Of a stretch of 64,000 nucleotides of DNA, positions 39,662 through 51,046 are shown in pieces. The DNA comes from Lichenostomus cassidix (lineage: Eukaryota > Chordata > Aves > Passeriformes > Meliphagidae), in assembly GCA_008360975.2 (NCBI GenBank), contig CM039184.1:41239797-41303796 (forward strand), given 5' to 3'. Both the position numbers and the translations under genes were made by a program. The notes beneath the pieces were generated by a model. That model ran no database searches and was not told the origin of the DNA. It saw only the letters and a program-made list of their open reading frames with translations. Each line of letters begins with the position of its first letter. Positions within the stretch are counted from its first letter, which is position 1.

Positions 39662-40879
39662 TTTCTGCATAAATACTATTACAGTTATCCTGAGCTTCAT
39701 CCAGAATGAAAATTTCATCTTGTACTGCAATTACTAAATCTTTTTAACATTATGAAATACTGCCCAATGGTGAGTGTGAAAACAACTAGCTGTATTTAGC
39801 ATTATCTTTGAAAGTAATTTTATTCAAATGGGGACATAGTGTTAAACTCATGCTAAGGAGTTGGATCTTTGATCAGGATGTGACACATGTTGCACTCGCA
39901 TAAAGAAATTGAGCTTATTTTTACTCCACTCTCATATAAAATAGAGACATTCATTCTTATAACCTTCAAAATGTAGCATTAAGAAAATCAAACTCACTGA
40001 AGCCTAATGCATCTGCACTTCAAAATTCTGATGATTTGAATAGTATGAGAGCCAGGACCAAGATGTATGAATTTGTATTTGTCAAATCATATTACTTTGG
40101 TTTATATGTATCACAGATGGACTTATGCTGTACAAAATAAATCAAGGGAACTGAGCTTTTGTAGATAGACACTTGTTTACTCCTGGAAGGGCACTGCAGA
40201 TAAGGCAGAACTTTAAAATTGTCTCTACCACAACCACACTTGGGATGTTTATCTCTTACTCACCAATACATCTGGAGCAACACAGAGCTCCCTTCAAATA
40301 CATTCTGGTTATACAACAATTGTTTTCAGAGCTTCAGGCTGATATAGAACTAGTGCTTCTGTACACAAGCCTTACAGAAGAGGCTGGTTGAAGCCACAAA
40401 TTTATAGGTAGGTTTTCCAAATTGCTCAATAAGGTGATATTAAATGTAAAGACAAATTCCCTTTACATAAAATAAATGCTGTGAAAAGCACCACTTAATA
40501 ATTCAATTTTCAAATTGATTTTATTGGGCTTTTGTTAGGTGTGCTTCTGTCTAAAAGTATTTTTAAAAAATCAGATTTTCTTCTACAGGAAAGATGTGTT
40601 TCACACAGAGACATGCTAAATGATCATATTCAACCTTTTCTTAAAACATAAAGTAATGCTGATTTTTTCTTTGCATCATTTTACTTTGCTTTTTAAAATA
40701 ACCTTTAAAGCGGAATAGATACACTGCAATAATTGAAAATGAGAAGCCTCCACTCTAGTCAAATTGAAGTACATATGTACAGTCACTACTTATTCATTAG
40801 CAATCTTAGAGCCTATCTGGCATTTTCCTTCAAGACTAGATTTTCAATAACTTAGAATAGATATTAAAGGAAATTTCCC
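39662..40879. other. Unique AT-rich non-coding sequence
   Basis: No gene or repeat family was recognised before the LTR fragment that starts near 40880. Confidence 0.5.
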
Positions 40880-41156
40880 TCCGTTTATATGCTGAGCATG
40901 GCCATATGGTATGGAATGTCCCTATGGTCAGCTGGGGTCAGCTGAACCAGCTGTGTCCCCTCCTAGCTTCCTGTGCATTCCCAGTCTCCTCCCTGACAGG
41001 GTGTGGGAGAAGCAGAAAGGTCCCTGACTAAGCACTACTTAGCAATAATGAAAACATCCCTTCATTCTTAACACTGTTTCCAACAAAAATCCAAAACACA
41101 GCCCCATACCAGCGACAGTAAAGAAAATTAACTCTACACCAGCCAAAACCAGCACA
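40880..41156 (-). mobile_element. Avian ERVL-type LTR, 5' fragment
   Basis: On the minus strand this begins TGTGCTGGTTTTGGCTGG at 41156, continues with AGTTAATTTTCTT, and carries the TTGCTAAGTAGTGCTTAG block, the GCTTCTCCCACAC block and the ACATTCCATACCATATGG block. This order is that of a widespread avian ERVL-class LTR. Only the 5' part (about 277 bases) is present. Homology stops near 40880, before the region where the family's polyadenylation signal lies. The plus-strand right border ends in ACA, as expected for an intact LTR terminus. No second LTR or internal region lies nearby, so this is a truncated relic. Exact family name and left border need a repeat-library search. Confidence 0.85.
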
Positions 41157-42904
41157 CAGTCACATAATTAAATATGTATTTTTCTCTGCTGCCCTGTGTT
41201 GGAAAGCTAATAAAATAATCACTGAGGAGAATTACAAGAGAGATCTGGGACTAAAGACCAAGATAAAAATAGTAAAAAGAGGGAAATAAAAAATGACTTA
41301 GAGAGTATTGTGGGACAAATATTTGATGTACAGCACATTTAGTGCTTTGACTGGTGAGAAACTATTTATGGTAGTTTCCATGGAGCTGTAAATGTCCTGG
41401 TCCTGCCGCAAGCTTGGTGAGGAAAAGTGTGGCATAGCTGGCTCAATTGCAAGAAGCCAAGAGATGCAACCTCCAGTAAGCCTAGACAGTCAGGGCCATG
41501 GCCTGTTTCAGACTGGTACCCAGGGTAGACAAGCACACACACACAGGTGAAATATCTGATCAAACTGTATAATCTGGAGGTGAGCCCAAAGGATTTAAGA
41601 AGGTATGATGTGTTGATCCTTTTTAGAAGTTCTGTCTCAGGAAACATGTAGTTACTGGAACCTGACATCCTTCTAACTTATTTGAGAGATTTTTTTTCTC
41701 TTATGTCTGGCATGCCATATCTTTCTGTGTCAACACACTGTACATTTTCACCTATATGCACTTATGGCTTCATACCAACACACCCCCTAAGTCATCTAGA
41801 TGTATTGTGCTTTTCAGCATCTTCCACCTGGCCCCAGGAGCCACCATCATCCTTGCCCTTCCTCACCCTCATGTCAATCTAGCTCTAGAAAAGACTCTTA
41901 AGGGAGTTGCAGAATGGTCTGGAAGTGCCAGGACAATCAGGGCCACAAGTACCAGACATGACATCCTCTTCAGCTACTTGACAGTTGAAACTTACAGGCT
42001 TTACCAGACAGATGCTGAAGTGCACACAGTCTGTCAAGTTCTTTATCTTCCTTTTCTGGTCTTGCTATATCTTTCAGGGGTAGCCAGAAAGTCAAGAGAA
42101 ACCATTCACATACATTCACATTTCCTGATACAGGGGGATATTGAAGATGAATAAAATATTCTAGTTTGGTACTATTATGGTTTTCCTTGTGAAACCAGCA
42201 TGTGTTGTGCCTTACTCCACAGTCACCCTGTGTGGTGGATGCTATCCCAGCATAACATCTGATTGGCTCAGTTAATCTGCAAAACCAAGTCTACCTTTAC
42301 AGTAACTCAGCTAATATTACTTAGTTGTGTTTAGTGTAAATAATTCAAGTAAGAGCAATCCATTTTGCAAAGTGGACCAGCTTCCTTAGCATCAAAGCCA
42401 GGGAAAGCTATCAGTGAGTGCTCCCCAGATGATAAACCTACAGCTGTCAGCTTCTCTATATGCTGACATCCCACAAAGTTGGGGGAGATTTTCTTCAAAT
42501 GTATTTCATTTGAAAGTTCCTTAGTAGAACAAATGACTGGTGCTCTAGGATGTTTTCTACAGCAAGGCACTGAGTTTGACCACTTGACTTCAAATGTTGC
42601 ACGACTCAAACCCCTGTGGAATAGACTGAAAATGTGATGTTGCTCTTGAGTGTTTACTAGTGCAGGAAGGAACATGGTGACAAACAGTAGCCTGATCTGA
42701 AGCTAGATGTTAAGCACTGAAAATCCTAATTCCCCACTGTGCATTCTTTTATCTGGTCTTCTATTTTGTTTATGCCTTCCTCTTTTTAACTGCCTTGTCA
42801 AGTTTATGGAGTCTCCCAAGCACATCTGCTTTCTTTCCCATCAAAGAGGAAAAAAAAAAGTGAAACATAGTCATAACAGGAAAGAATAATAACTCCATTC
42901 ATTA
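41157..42904. other. Unique non-coding sequence with chance-length ORFs
   Basis: This contains the longest open frame of the window (132 codons, 41756-42154, plus strand, true ATG) and a 114-codon minus-strand frame (42331-42675). Neither shows a signal peptide, a membrane segment pattern or a motif of a family I recognise, and lengths like these are expected by chance in 64 kb. A short CA run lies near 41523-41532. Confidence 0.45.
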
Positions 42905-43130
42905 TTATCAAAGCAGTGGCACTGTGTTCAGAGCTGTGTGGTTGCACAAGGCACACAGAGCATGCCTGGATCAGCTGGCAGAGCACAGCACAAAGAACTC
43001 ACCCTCACTGCACAGCACAGCTCTTTCCTGAGCAACTGCAGCTGGCTCTGCACCACACCAGGCTGACAAGTGAGCCCCTCAGTGCATCACTCAGACGGTG
43101 CTTGCAGGACTGAGCTCCAGCTCCTGCAGA
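42905..43130. other. GC-richer patch of unknown nature
   Basis: Compared with its AT-rich surroundings this stretch is visibly richer in G and C, with many CAGC, CTGC and GCAC motifs and few CpG. It does not match a CR1 or LTR pattern I know. A 65-codon frame (42916-43113) crosses it without recognisable features. It could be an old repeat fragment or an unrecognised exon; I cannot decide. Confidence 0.35.
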
Positions 43131-43889
43131 TTCTTAAGCAGTCAGCCTGTTACTCCATTTTACAGCAGCATTACATCTATTTACCATTACATCTGCCCAA
43201 GACAGTAAAAGTTTAAGTGAACAAAAGTGAACCAGTAAGGGGAAGCAGGTAAAGAAAAGAAAAAAAATCATTCTGCTTCTACCCGGGGCTATGAAAGGAA
43301 ACCAGATAGCATGTTGTTAATACTTTTTCTCTCTGCAAGTCTTCTGTGTCATCAAGGCTGTAGCACTTTCAGGAGCTATGTCTGCATGATCCAGTGCAGT
43401 GATGTATAGCATTACCTGTACAAGCTACCTGCACCACCAAAAAATATTACAGTCATGGTAATAGGGCAGGTGGATCAGCCTCATTAGCCTTGCTGAGTAG
43501 CAGTTCCTTTTAGCTTCTGCAAACACAGCTGTCATATCGCAGATGTATGGGTTAACACAGAACTGGATCATGTACTTCTAGCCAGCACTGTGTCTTTCTG
43601 TGTAGTTAGAGGTGCAAATCCCAGCAAAATCCTCCTCTATCTGAGAAGGAATCAGATATATAACAATATATGCACATACTAACATAGATTTTCTGTAATT
43701 TTATTTAAATTTTATAGTCACAAAAACAATTAATCAAGAACAAAAATCATACTTTCAACTCAGACAATATCTGGTTTTATTCATGAAAATCTCAGTACTT
43801 CTCAGTGTATTATGTTTGCCTCGTCAGAATGATGTAAATATTTCCTATAACAGCCTCCTTGACGGGGACACAAGAGTGTCAAAACTGGC
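43131..43889. other. Unique non-coding sequence
   Basis: Nothing recognisable was seen. Confidence 0.5.
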
Positions 43890-43931
43890 TTTTTTTTTGT
43901 GGGTTTTTTTTGCTTTTTTTTTTTTTTTTTT
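43890..43931. repeat. T-rich tract ending in 18 T
   Basis: T-runs separated by GTGGG and GC end in a run of 18 T at 43914-43931. This is simple sequence. The K-rich or F-rich frames across it are artefacts. Confidence 0.85.
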
Positions 43932-46829
43932 CGGTGCCATGTTTTCAGGAAGATAAACATGTCAAGATTGTTTTTATTAACTGGAGTAGATTCATAAACC
44001 AAAACCAAAATACTTTGATTTGGACTGTTTCTATGAGTACCTAAATATCCTTTTGCCCCTCTTACACTGTGACTAAGCTGTTAGCCTTCACACAGAGGTG
44101 CTAAGAGCACTCTAAAAATTTCAGTGGCAATAATCACAGATTTCTACATTCCAATTTCTCCCACATGCAATTTTTCTAAAGCCTGGGTTTACATCGGAAT
44201 TTTTAAATCATTATGTTTGCTCACCTTTCTTCAAATCTGTCTTTAAGAACTACTTCTGCTATGAATCCCATAAAATCCAGCATTTGTTAAGCATCCACTC
44301 TGGAATTACATTATATTATGCTAAAGTGCTCCCTTATCATTTTTTTAAGCTCCTATCCCCTTTTTATTCTCCTTAATTTCCCTATGTGCAACCCTTCTGT
44401 ATGTTTTGTAAGCACCAAGAAGAACAAAATTCAATTATTATTCATGTATCACTCTGGCTCAGACTTGAAATTCTTTGCAGGCTTGAGTACTAGTCAGTGA
44501 TTTTTATCTTGAAAATCCATTGTGTAAACAGATAACTTCACAGGATATACAATGAATTTGGGAAAGCCAGTAGCTTGCATTGCTATTAATTAGGGACTCC
44601 TATCTTGCATGGATGAGCTGGAAACTTGGCAGCAGTTCCAGGACTCGGAATTACAATCTAAATCCCACAAGTTACCACAGTATTTCAGCAGAAGGCTGGA
44701 ACCATCATTGCACAGGTAGAGCTCATGCACTTCCCCTATTTGTGATGGCAAACAAGTGCAGGAACAGTCTGTTAACATAACTGGGATGGAGCACACTCAG
44801 AGTCTGTGCACTGACTTCTCCACACAGCTTTCAGGAAGCAATCTGCTGCCCTCCTTTCCCTTCCCTTTTCTTGCCACCACTTGAGCACAGTTTGAAATGT
44901 TCCATGGAAAGGAAGAGCTATAGAGCTCCCAGACTTTTAGTGTGAAAGGATATGGAGAGCCACTCCTTTTTCAGCAGAACTAAGAAAATATTCATAGATA
45001 CATTTTTATGCATAAAATTATAATTTCATACGTAATGTTCATTTACATTTACTGCCAAATTCTTAGCATTGAAATGGAGAGAGGAATCATGGGCATACAT
45101 TTGATAAACACTCAGCAGTGAGCAGTAGGTTCATTGTGATGTGGAGTTACTTTGCTGCTATGTAGACCAGCAGAGTGGCAGTGATATTGCTTTGTGTGCA
45201 CAATAACTCTTCAGGCATCTGGAAAAGCCACTGCAAAAATTAGAGAGTGGAATGTAGAATTTGGGTGTGGAATTTGACCCTACAGAATCAAACATTTTGT
45301 GTCGCATCTTGCAATCCTGTGTGGTGCACTGCCAAGGAACCACAGGACCATATGTTGACTGCACAGGGAGGTGAACACAGAGAAAGGACACAGTAAGGAA
45401 AACAGGACAAAAGTGTTTAACTGTAGGCTTTACTACAGTTCTATCTGAGCAGAGAAATCAGAATGCTCAGAGGGCTTATAGAAAAATCTGAACCTCTAAC
45501 TTTTCTCTTTCACACTGTTGTATCTTTGCATTTTCCTCCACATCAATTTTGTATCCTAAAGTAATAAAAGTCAATATCACACTATTCATCATCCTGAGTC
45601 TCACTACTTTATGAACAATAATGATAAAGAAATTTCTGGTTTGGTTATATCAAAACTAAAAATCCTCTCTTTTATTTCAGAAAAAGGACAGGAAACAAAT
45701 GTGAAAACATGGAAGTCTAGAGGCACAATAGCTGGAGTTATACACTTGTTTACAAGGAAAAACAGATGACCAGTGCCCTTACAACAAACATAATCAGCAG
45801 TTTCAACAGAACTTGCTTGTTAAACTGATTCATAGCTTTGCATGGTATAATGATTTTATTGCCATTTATTACAGAGCCACATTGAGATAACAAGAGATGT
45901 TTTATCTTTTCTTTATTTTTTTCAGACAATGGCATTATTTGTTAACTGGGTTTGATGACAGAAACAGCAAAGTCAGCTACAGCATGGATTAACATGAACA
46001 ATAAACACTTCCTGAATGTTTCATTCAAAGCCAAAAGATAACAATCATGGTTTTTCACTGAGGGATGGAGGTTTACAATAAGTTGGAGGGATAATTTCCA
46101 GAATGCTTAGAAAATGCCAGTCCATGATGGCTTAAATTAATTATAAATAACAAATAATAGACTGTTTGTTTGTTTTCAAAAAGAAAGAAGTACTTTGTTG
46201 GTGACTGATAAGTTTAGCTTAACTTGAATGTGGAAAACTGCAATGCTTAATAAAGTCTAGATAATTATTAAATTTTACTGGAAAGAATTCAGATATGCCA
46301 TTGGTTTTGTATATGGGTAGCAAACAATGTAAAAAAATCAATATAAAAGAAATTGATGTAAACTAAGCAATTTATGAAAATAATTTCATTCAGTTAATCT
46401 CATATAACCTTCTTAAAACCCATATATACACAAGTTGTGTGAAAGTGTTGCAAATTAAAAAAAAAGTTCTAACGTGTTTTTTCCCACTAAAGAAGACATA
46501 TTTCCAGTTAAACCGTATCCCATTATGGCCACAGATTCATCAGTCACAACATTACTTCTGATGTCTTGGGTCCAGACTGTATGAACAGAAACATGGCTGA
46601 AATTGTTTCCATAATTAGTTTCTGGTCATTGTTACATATCATCTCATAAAAAGTCAAGGAAGTGTGTTTATGGTATGTGCTGGTCCAATATTTGAGTGGT
46701 ACAAATGTGGGAACTTAAGGAAGGCGAAGATGCTTTTATTTGAAACAAAAATTTAAATAAAATAGATTTTTCTCATTGGTCTCTCACAGTTTCTGTCACA
46801 AGCACCAGAAAAGTGTGGGGTTCACATCC
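43932..46829. other. Unique non-coding sequence
   Basis: No gene or repeat was recognised. Less AT-rich parts occur near 44600-44900 and 45160-45380, with short frames only. Confidence 0.45.
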
Positions 46830-47290
46830 CTCCATTTGTCACATACCAGGGCAGGGGTGGGAGTTCGAATGTCCAGCCAGCCGCAGGGTTCTGCAATGCT
46901 TGTGTCCAGCTGTTAGGTCCTTTGCAATGCCCTGGGGAACGAGAGTAAGTAGCTGACAAACCCTTCTCCCTCCCTCATGATATTCTTAGCCTTATGCAGG
47001 TTTTACGTATGCCTTGTTTGGACCCTCCTGGCTTACCTGTGTCCCACTGTGTCCCAACCTTGACTCATCAGGGTTTGTACACTGCCCTCTCCTGTGTCAT
47101 CTGTCCTATGAAACTGCAGGTGGATGGGGTGGGATCTTGATGCCAACGTGGCTGCCAGTGACGCAGACAGTGCTGAGACTGTTGTCCCTGCTGTGCCCTT
47201 CTGTTGCTTCCCACACTCAAACCTTGCCCTTCTTTCTCCACTCACACTATCTTAGTCTCTCTATTTCAACTTGCCACGTGCTGCACGTAC
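46830..47290. other. GC-richer island of unknown nature
   Basis: About 460 bases are clearly richer in G and C than the flanks, with scattered CpG. A TTCGAAT string at 46865-46871 recalls the B box of RNA polymerase III genes, but I find no matching A box or tRNA fold. On the minus strand an ACAG/GTAAGCC string near 47035 looks like a splice donor. A plus-strand frame of 122 codons starts at TTG (47014). The stretch could be an old LTR, a CpG-poor regulatory island or an exon-bearing segment. Confidence 0.35.
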
Positions 47291-50200
47291 ACCATGCAAG
47301 TCAAACAGTATTTGCAGGCAGAAATGACGTCATTATCAAGTGGCACTGTAAATTTTGCCATTTTTCTAAAATATCACACTAAGTATACTGGAACAACTAC
47401 TATGAGGCAGATTCTCCCACACACTGCAGTCCTTTTGCACTCATGTTGAAAAAAATCTGATTAGAAATATGCTAAGTTTTATGTTATGATCTTTCTGTCC
47501 CATTCTTCCCTTTATCTGGATGTGGGACAATGCAACACAGCTTAGACTTCTCTGTTTCTAGGCCCTTTAGGATAACTGAAAGGAAGTGAAAAAACCATCT
47601 GGACTGCTCTTGCAGCAGCCCTAAAGTTGGCAATATGATAAGAATAACATTTTTGCAACCTTGTGAACCCCTTCGATCTACTTCTAATTACCCTGCTGGG
47701 CAGTACTGTTTTCTTTTTCCAATGAACTCACCCGGAGAATTTATTTAGGGAGAGCTGTAAAGACCCATATGTACTGCAGAGTAAAATTACATTCAACTAC
47801 TGCTGGAAACATTACATCTGCTGCTTTTTACAGCAACAGTAGTACTTTACACTACAGTGGCTCAGGAATTGTGCTTTATCACTTTTTAAATGCAGTTGCC
47901 AGGGGTGGGGGATTCTGCATACACCAAATCTATACAAAAGCTATTTCTTACTTATTGATGTGTCTTGCAAAAGATAAGTGCAAAGTCAGTTACAGACATA
48001 TTTGTGCTTACACAGAAATGTTACAGCAAGCAATTCTTCAGTCTTGTGTGACCACAAAAAGATAAATGAACAGCAATATGTCTTTATTGCTTTTATTTGC
48101 AGAAGTCAGTTTTCCCATTTCATTAGGTATCTGTGCAAGGCCATGTACTAATACATCTGACTGAGATAAAGATGCTCTCAAAGATTATCTGTGTATAGCA
48201 AAGTCTGAGACTCCCTTGAGGAAATGAGGTTGCAAGTATGGCAAAGAATAACATGGTTGAATGTGCAATATTAAAGAAATAACTGTTGTTCAAAAATAGA
48301 AATATTACTCTAACATCAGCTTGTCTCATATTTAAAATAACTCAATATACAGGCAAATTTTGGTAGCTGTAACCGTAACTGGTTTGAGTTTTGCTTTCTC
48401 TTCATTGTTTCCCTATTCCAATCTTGCTGCATACAGTAAGCATATCAACAGAAGCATATCATTTTTACTGTCATTTGTAATGGTTTGTGTAAAGATGCAT
48501 TCATTCTAAGCCAAGCTGTCTATGGAAATGAGATTAATGAAATCTTTCTCACAGCTTTTAAGCCCATTGGCATTTATCAGCCAAACCTTACACAGAAATA
48601 AGGATCAGAAGGAGCTGGGTTCCTGCAGTGAAATGAACAGGAGTGACAGGATGTTTCAGAAAAAGGTTGTGCAAGTGGTTTTTCCATGTGCATTTTGCAA
48701 TGTGAAAGCAACAGCATCAATTTTTGTCTTGTTAAGAGACCAGAGAGTTCACAAAGAGAAAACTAAAGCAAAATCAATCTGAACTTTCAATCAATCTTCT
48801 CAAAAACGGGATAGGGATAGGAGCCTTCATTAATTCCATTGCCTACAGAACTAGATATTTATGTTGAGGAAATGGTTCTAGCACCCAGTTATACCTCTGT
48901 TTATTTTTAAGGCCAAAACCAGTAAGAGAGATTTCTCATGGTAGTACTATAGTAAATTGTCCAGTCCAACAGGAATGCAAGATATTCTCTAAATAATTTT
49001 TTCTTTGATGGCTTGTGAGCTGTAAATAGCCGAACAAGGACTTCTGTGGAGACTGCTAATCAGCCTGGTGCAATTCAATTTTGAGGGGAAGTTTTCTGTT
49101 CTTTTTTCATTACAACATTATATTATTATTCCTACTCAGTAAGTAAATGAAAACCTTCAGGAAGTTTCTAAGAGTACCACAAGGAAACAGCTAATATAAT
49201 ATCCTTTCAAAGGTTCTTGTTATATAAGAGAAAATAAAGTTCACCAAAAAATATTAATGACAGGTTATTCAGGCTATGCACTTGCTTGTCAGAGATGTTT
49301 TTAAATTTAAAAAAAAAAATTGAAAACAGCCATCAGGTTCATCTGTTTTAATTGTTTAAGGAGTCTTACTGAGAACTAGTTATATTGGTAGTGCAACTGG
49401 TACTTAGAAGATAATTTCCACTTGATGTGGGGTCTTATCAAAACAATCATAATGATATTTATTTCAGCTTCTTTACAATATTGTTATGACATGTAAGACT
49501 ACATATTTTTTCTGTAGTTGGGAGGCATATTACGAGATAAGAAATAGCAGACTGCAGGATAGAGTCACACCACACGTAAACTAAAATTTTTTATGTTGAA
49601 AATGAAGTCAATAGTTGGCTATAATTACAGACTGAAAAGATTTTTTAAGAATATATTCAAATACTGATTTCAGGTTTTTCCTTCTTTTCTTTTTTCTTTT
49701 TTTAAAAAATTTGCTTTTAAACTGGCCTTATGCTCTTACACCACCTAAAAAAATGCCTGGAAATAAAGTGGTAGGAATGAGGAAGTGAAACTTGTTCCTT
49801 CCCACCAGATGAAGTTATTTGTCTCAAAATTGCACAGCTTATCAGTATCAGATTTGGAAGCACAGATTCATTTGGAGGGGTCCTCTTGACAGCCAAAGCA
49901 GCATTGGCTCTTCTCCACCTACCAGAATAACAATCTCAACCCCTTTGGTGTCTCATACTAGAAAGATCTTCTGTAAGATTTCATATATTTTGAAGTGTTT
50001 TGCTGCCTTTGAAATATCACAAGAAGATAGTTCTAATAAAGCTCTAACAAGAGAAGTGGGAAATATAAAGACATGGAATATAATTCAAGCAATACACAGC
50101 AAGAAAACATAGTTTCTCCAGGAATGGTGAATTTTCTATCTCATTCTTTCCTTATCTGTACTTTTTGCTTGTCTTTGATGTAAGTGATCAAAGTTTGATG

Positions 50201-50525
50201 TAAACAAATCTCCACCATAAACTGTTTTCTTGATGTTCCACTGTTTTATGGCCTTTCCTTAACTTGTTTATTGACTTTTCTAATAGCTTCAAACCAAGAA
50301 GATTTCCAGTTAAAAAATAAAGCACCATCACTGTTACATTCTAACTCATATGGTGAATCACTGAGTGCATTTAAAACTCTTTGACAGCATTTTTAACTCT
50401 TGTCATGAACATCAAACTGTTAACAGGAAGCTTTTATTTGTACTACTTCTGAAAAAACTACTGATCTGACTGCTCATAATGTTTCAGCCACGGATCTGTT
50501 AACCACCACCACCCTCCACCAGCAG
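47291..50525. other. Unique AT-rich non-coding sequence
   Basis: No gene or repeat family was recognised up to the target duplication of the solo LTR. Frames are at most about 98 codons. Confidence 0.5.
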
Positions 50526-50531
50526 TCAGAT
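50526..50531. repeat. Left target-site duplication TCAGAT
   Basis: The six bases TCAGAT lie directly before the TG start of the LTR and are repeated exactly after its CA end at 51041-51046. A six-base duplication is typical of class II (alpha/beta-like) retroviral integration. Confidence 0.9.
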
Positions 50532-50587
50532 TGTAGCAATGCAATTTTCAGATCTCCATGTGCTCCCTTTGTTTCCCTGCCCTGTAT

Positions 50588-50639
50588 GCTATTGGTTCAT
50601 TTTGAAATATGCATCCTGCTGTACCTGAAAGCTATTGGT
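50588..50639 (+). promoter_or_regulatory. Duplicated inverted CCAAT boxes in LTR U3
   Basis: GCTATTGGT occurs at 50588-50596 and again at 50631-50639, 43 bases apart. ATTGG is the inverted CCAAT box bound by NF-Y in many retroviral and cellular promoters. Upstream position relative to the TTATAA box supports a U3 promoter role; binding itself is inferred. Confidence 0.55.
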
Positions 50640-50717
50640 GTGTTCCCTTTGCCAATCTTCCCTTCCTCCTCCTGGGACTGGCTCTGAGAGAGCTAGTCCC
50701 ACCCCCTTTCCTTTCCC

Positions 50718-50723
50718 TTATAA
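50718..50723 (+). promoter_or_regulatory. TATA-like box of the solo LTR
   Basis: TTATAA lies in the middle of the LTR, about 110 bases before the AATAAA signal, where a retroviral core promoter is expected. It predicts transcription starting near 50745-50755 in the plus direction. Confidence 0.6.
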
Positions 50724-50831
50724 CCCAATGTCTGCGTCAGCGACAGGTCTTGCATCTCTGCGCTGGCAGCTCCTACCGCGTTCATGCTCTCCCCCCTTCT
50801 CGTTTCCCTGTAACCCTCTCCCCTTACCTCA

Positions 50832-50837
50832 AATAAA
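50832..50837 (+). terminator. Polyadenylation signal of the solo LTR
   Basis: A canonical AATAAA lies downstream of the TATA-like box and upstream of a GC-rich segment read as U5. Cleavage would be expected 10 to 30 bases later, which marks the R/U5 border near 50850-50865. Confidence 0.7.
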
Positions 50838-51040
50838 CCTCCCTGGCAGAACAGAGATGGAGTTCCAGTCCATTTCTTCGTCTTGCTTCATTTCCTGCTG
50901 AATCTCTGTGGCTACGGGACTCACGCCACGCCGTGGGACCCCGGGGGTTGCGCGCCCCAGATCCGGTGGAATTATGCGGACCAGGGACCTCGTTCCGGGC
51001 GGGAGGCGGCTTGTGCAGCCCCCCACACCCTGCTACATCA

Positions 51041-51046
51041 TCAGAT
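51041..51046. repeat. Right target-site duplication TCAGAT
   Basis: Exact second copy of the six bases at 50526-50531, immediately after the terminal CA of the LTR. Confidence 0.9.

Larger units (their letters stand above)
50532..51040 (+). mobile_element. Solo LTR of class II endogenous retrovirus
   Basis: This is a complete 509-base long terminal repeat. It begins TGTAGCA and ends TGCTACATCA, so TGTAGCA and TGCTACA form an inverted repeat at or next to the two ends. A perfect six-base duplication (TCAGAT) flanks it. Inside are two GCTATTGGT inverted CCAAT boxes (50588 and 50631), a TTATAA box (50718-50723) and an AATAAA signal (50832-50837). This order of U3, R and U5 sets the orientation as plus. 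The 3' part is rich in CpG, which in a methylated genome suggests recent insertion. No internal retroviral region, primer binding site or second LTR follows, so the provirus was lost by LTR-LTR recombination. Frames inside it (50609-51107) are not viral proteins. Class II is inferred from the duplication length; the family name is not determined. Confidence 0.9.

Noticed and set aside
41756..42154. 132-codon open frame with a true ATG, the longest in the window
   Set aside because: Length is within chance expectation for 64 kb in six frames. No domain, signal peptide or family resemblance, and no convincing splice signals.
46865..46871. TTCGAAT as the B box of a tRNA or tRNA-derived SINE
   Set aside because: No A box at the proper distance and no cloverleaf-like arms could be traced.
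47014..47382. 122-codon frame across the GC-richer island
   Set aside because: It starts at TTG and its S, C, L and H-rich composition reflects the CT-rich sequence; kept only as part of the unexplained island.
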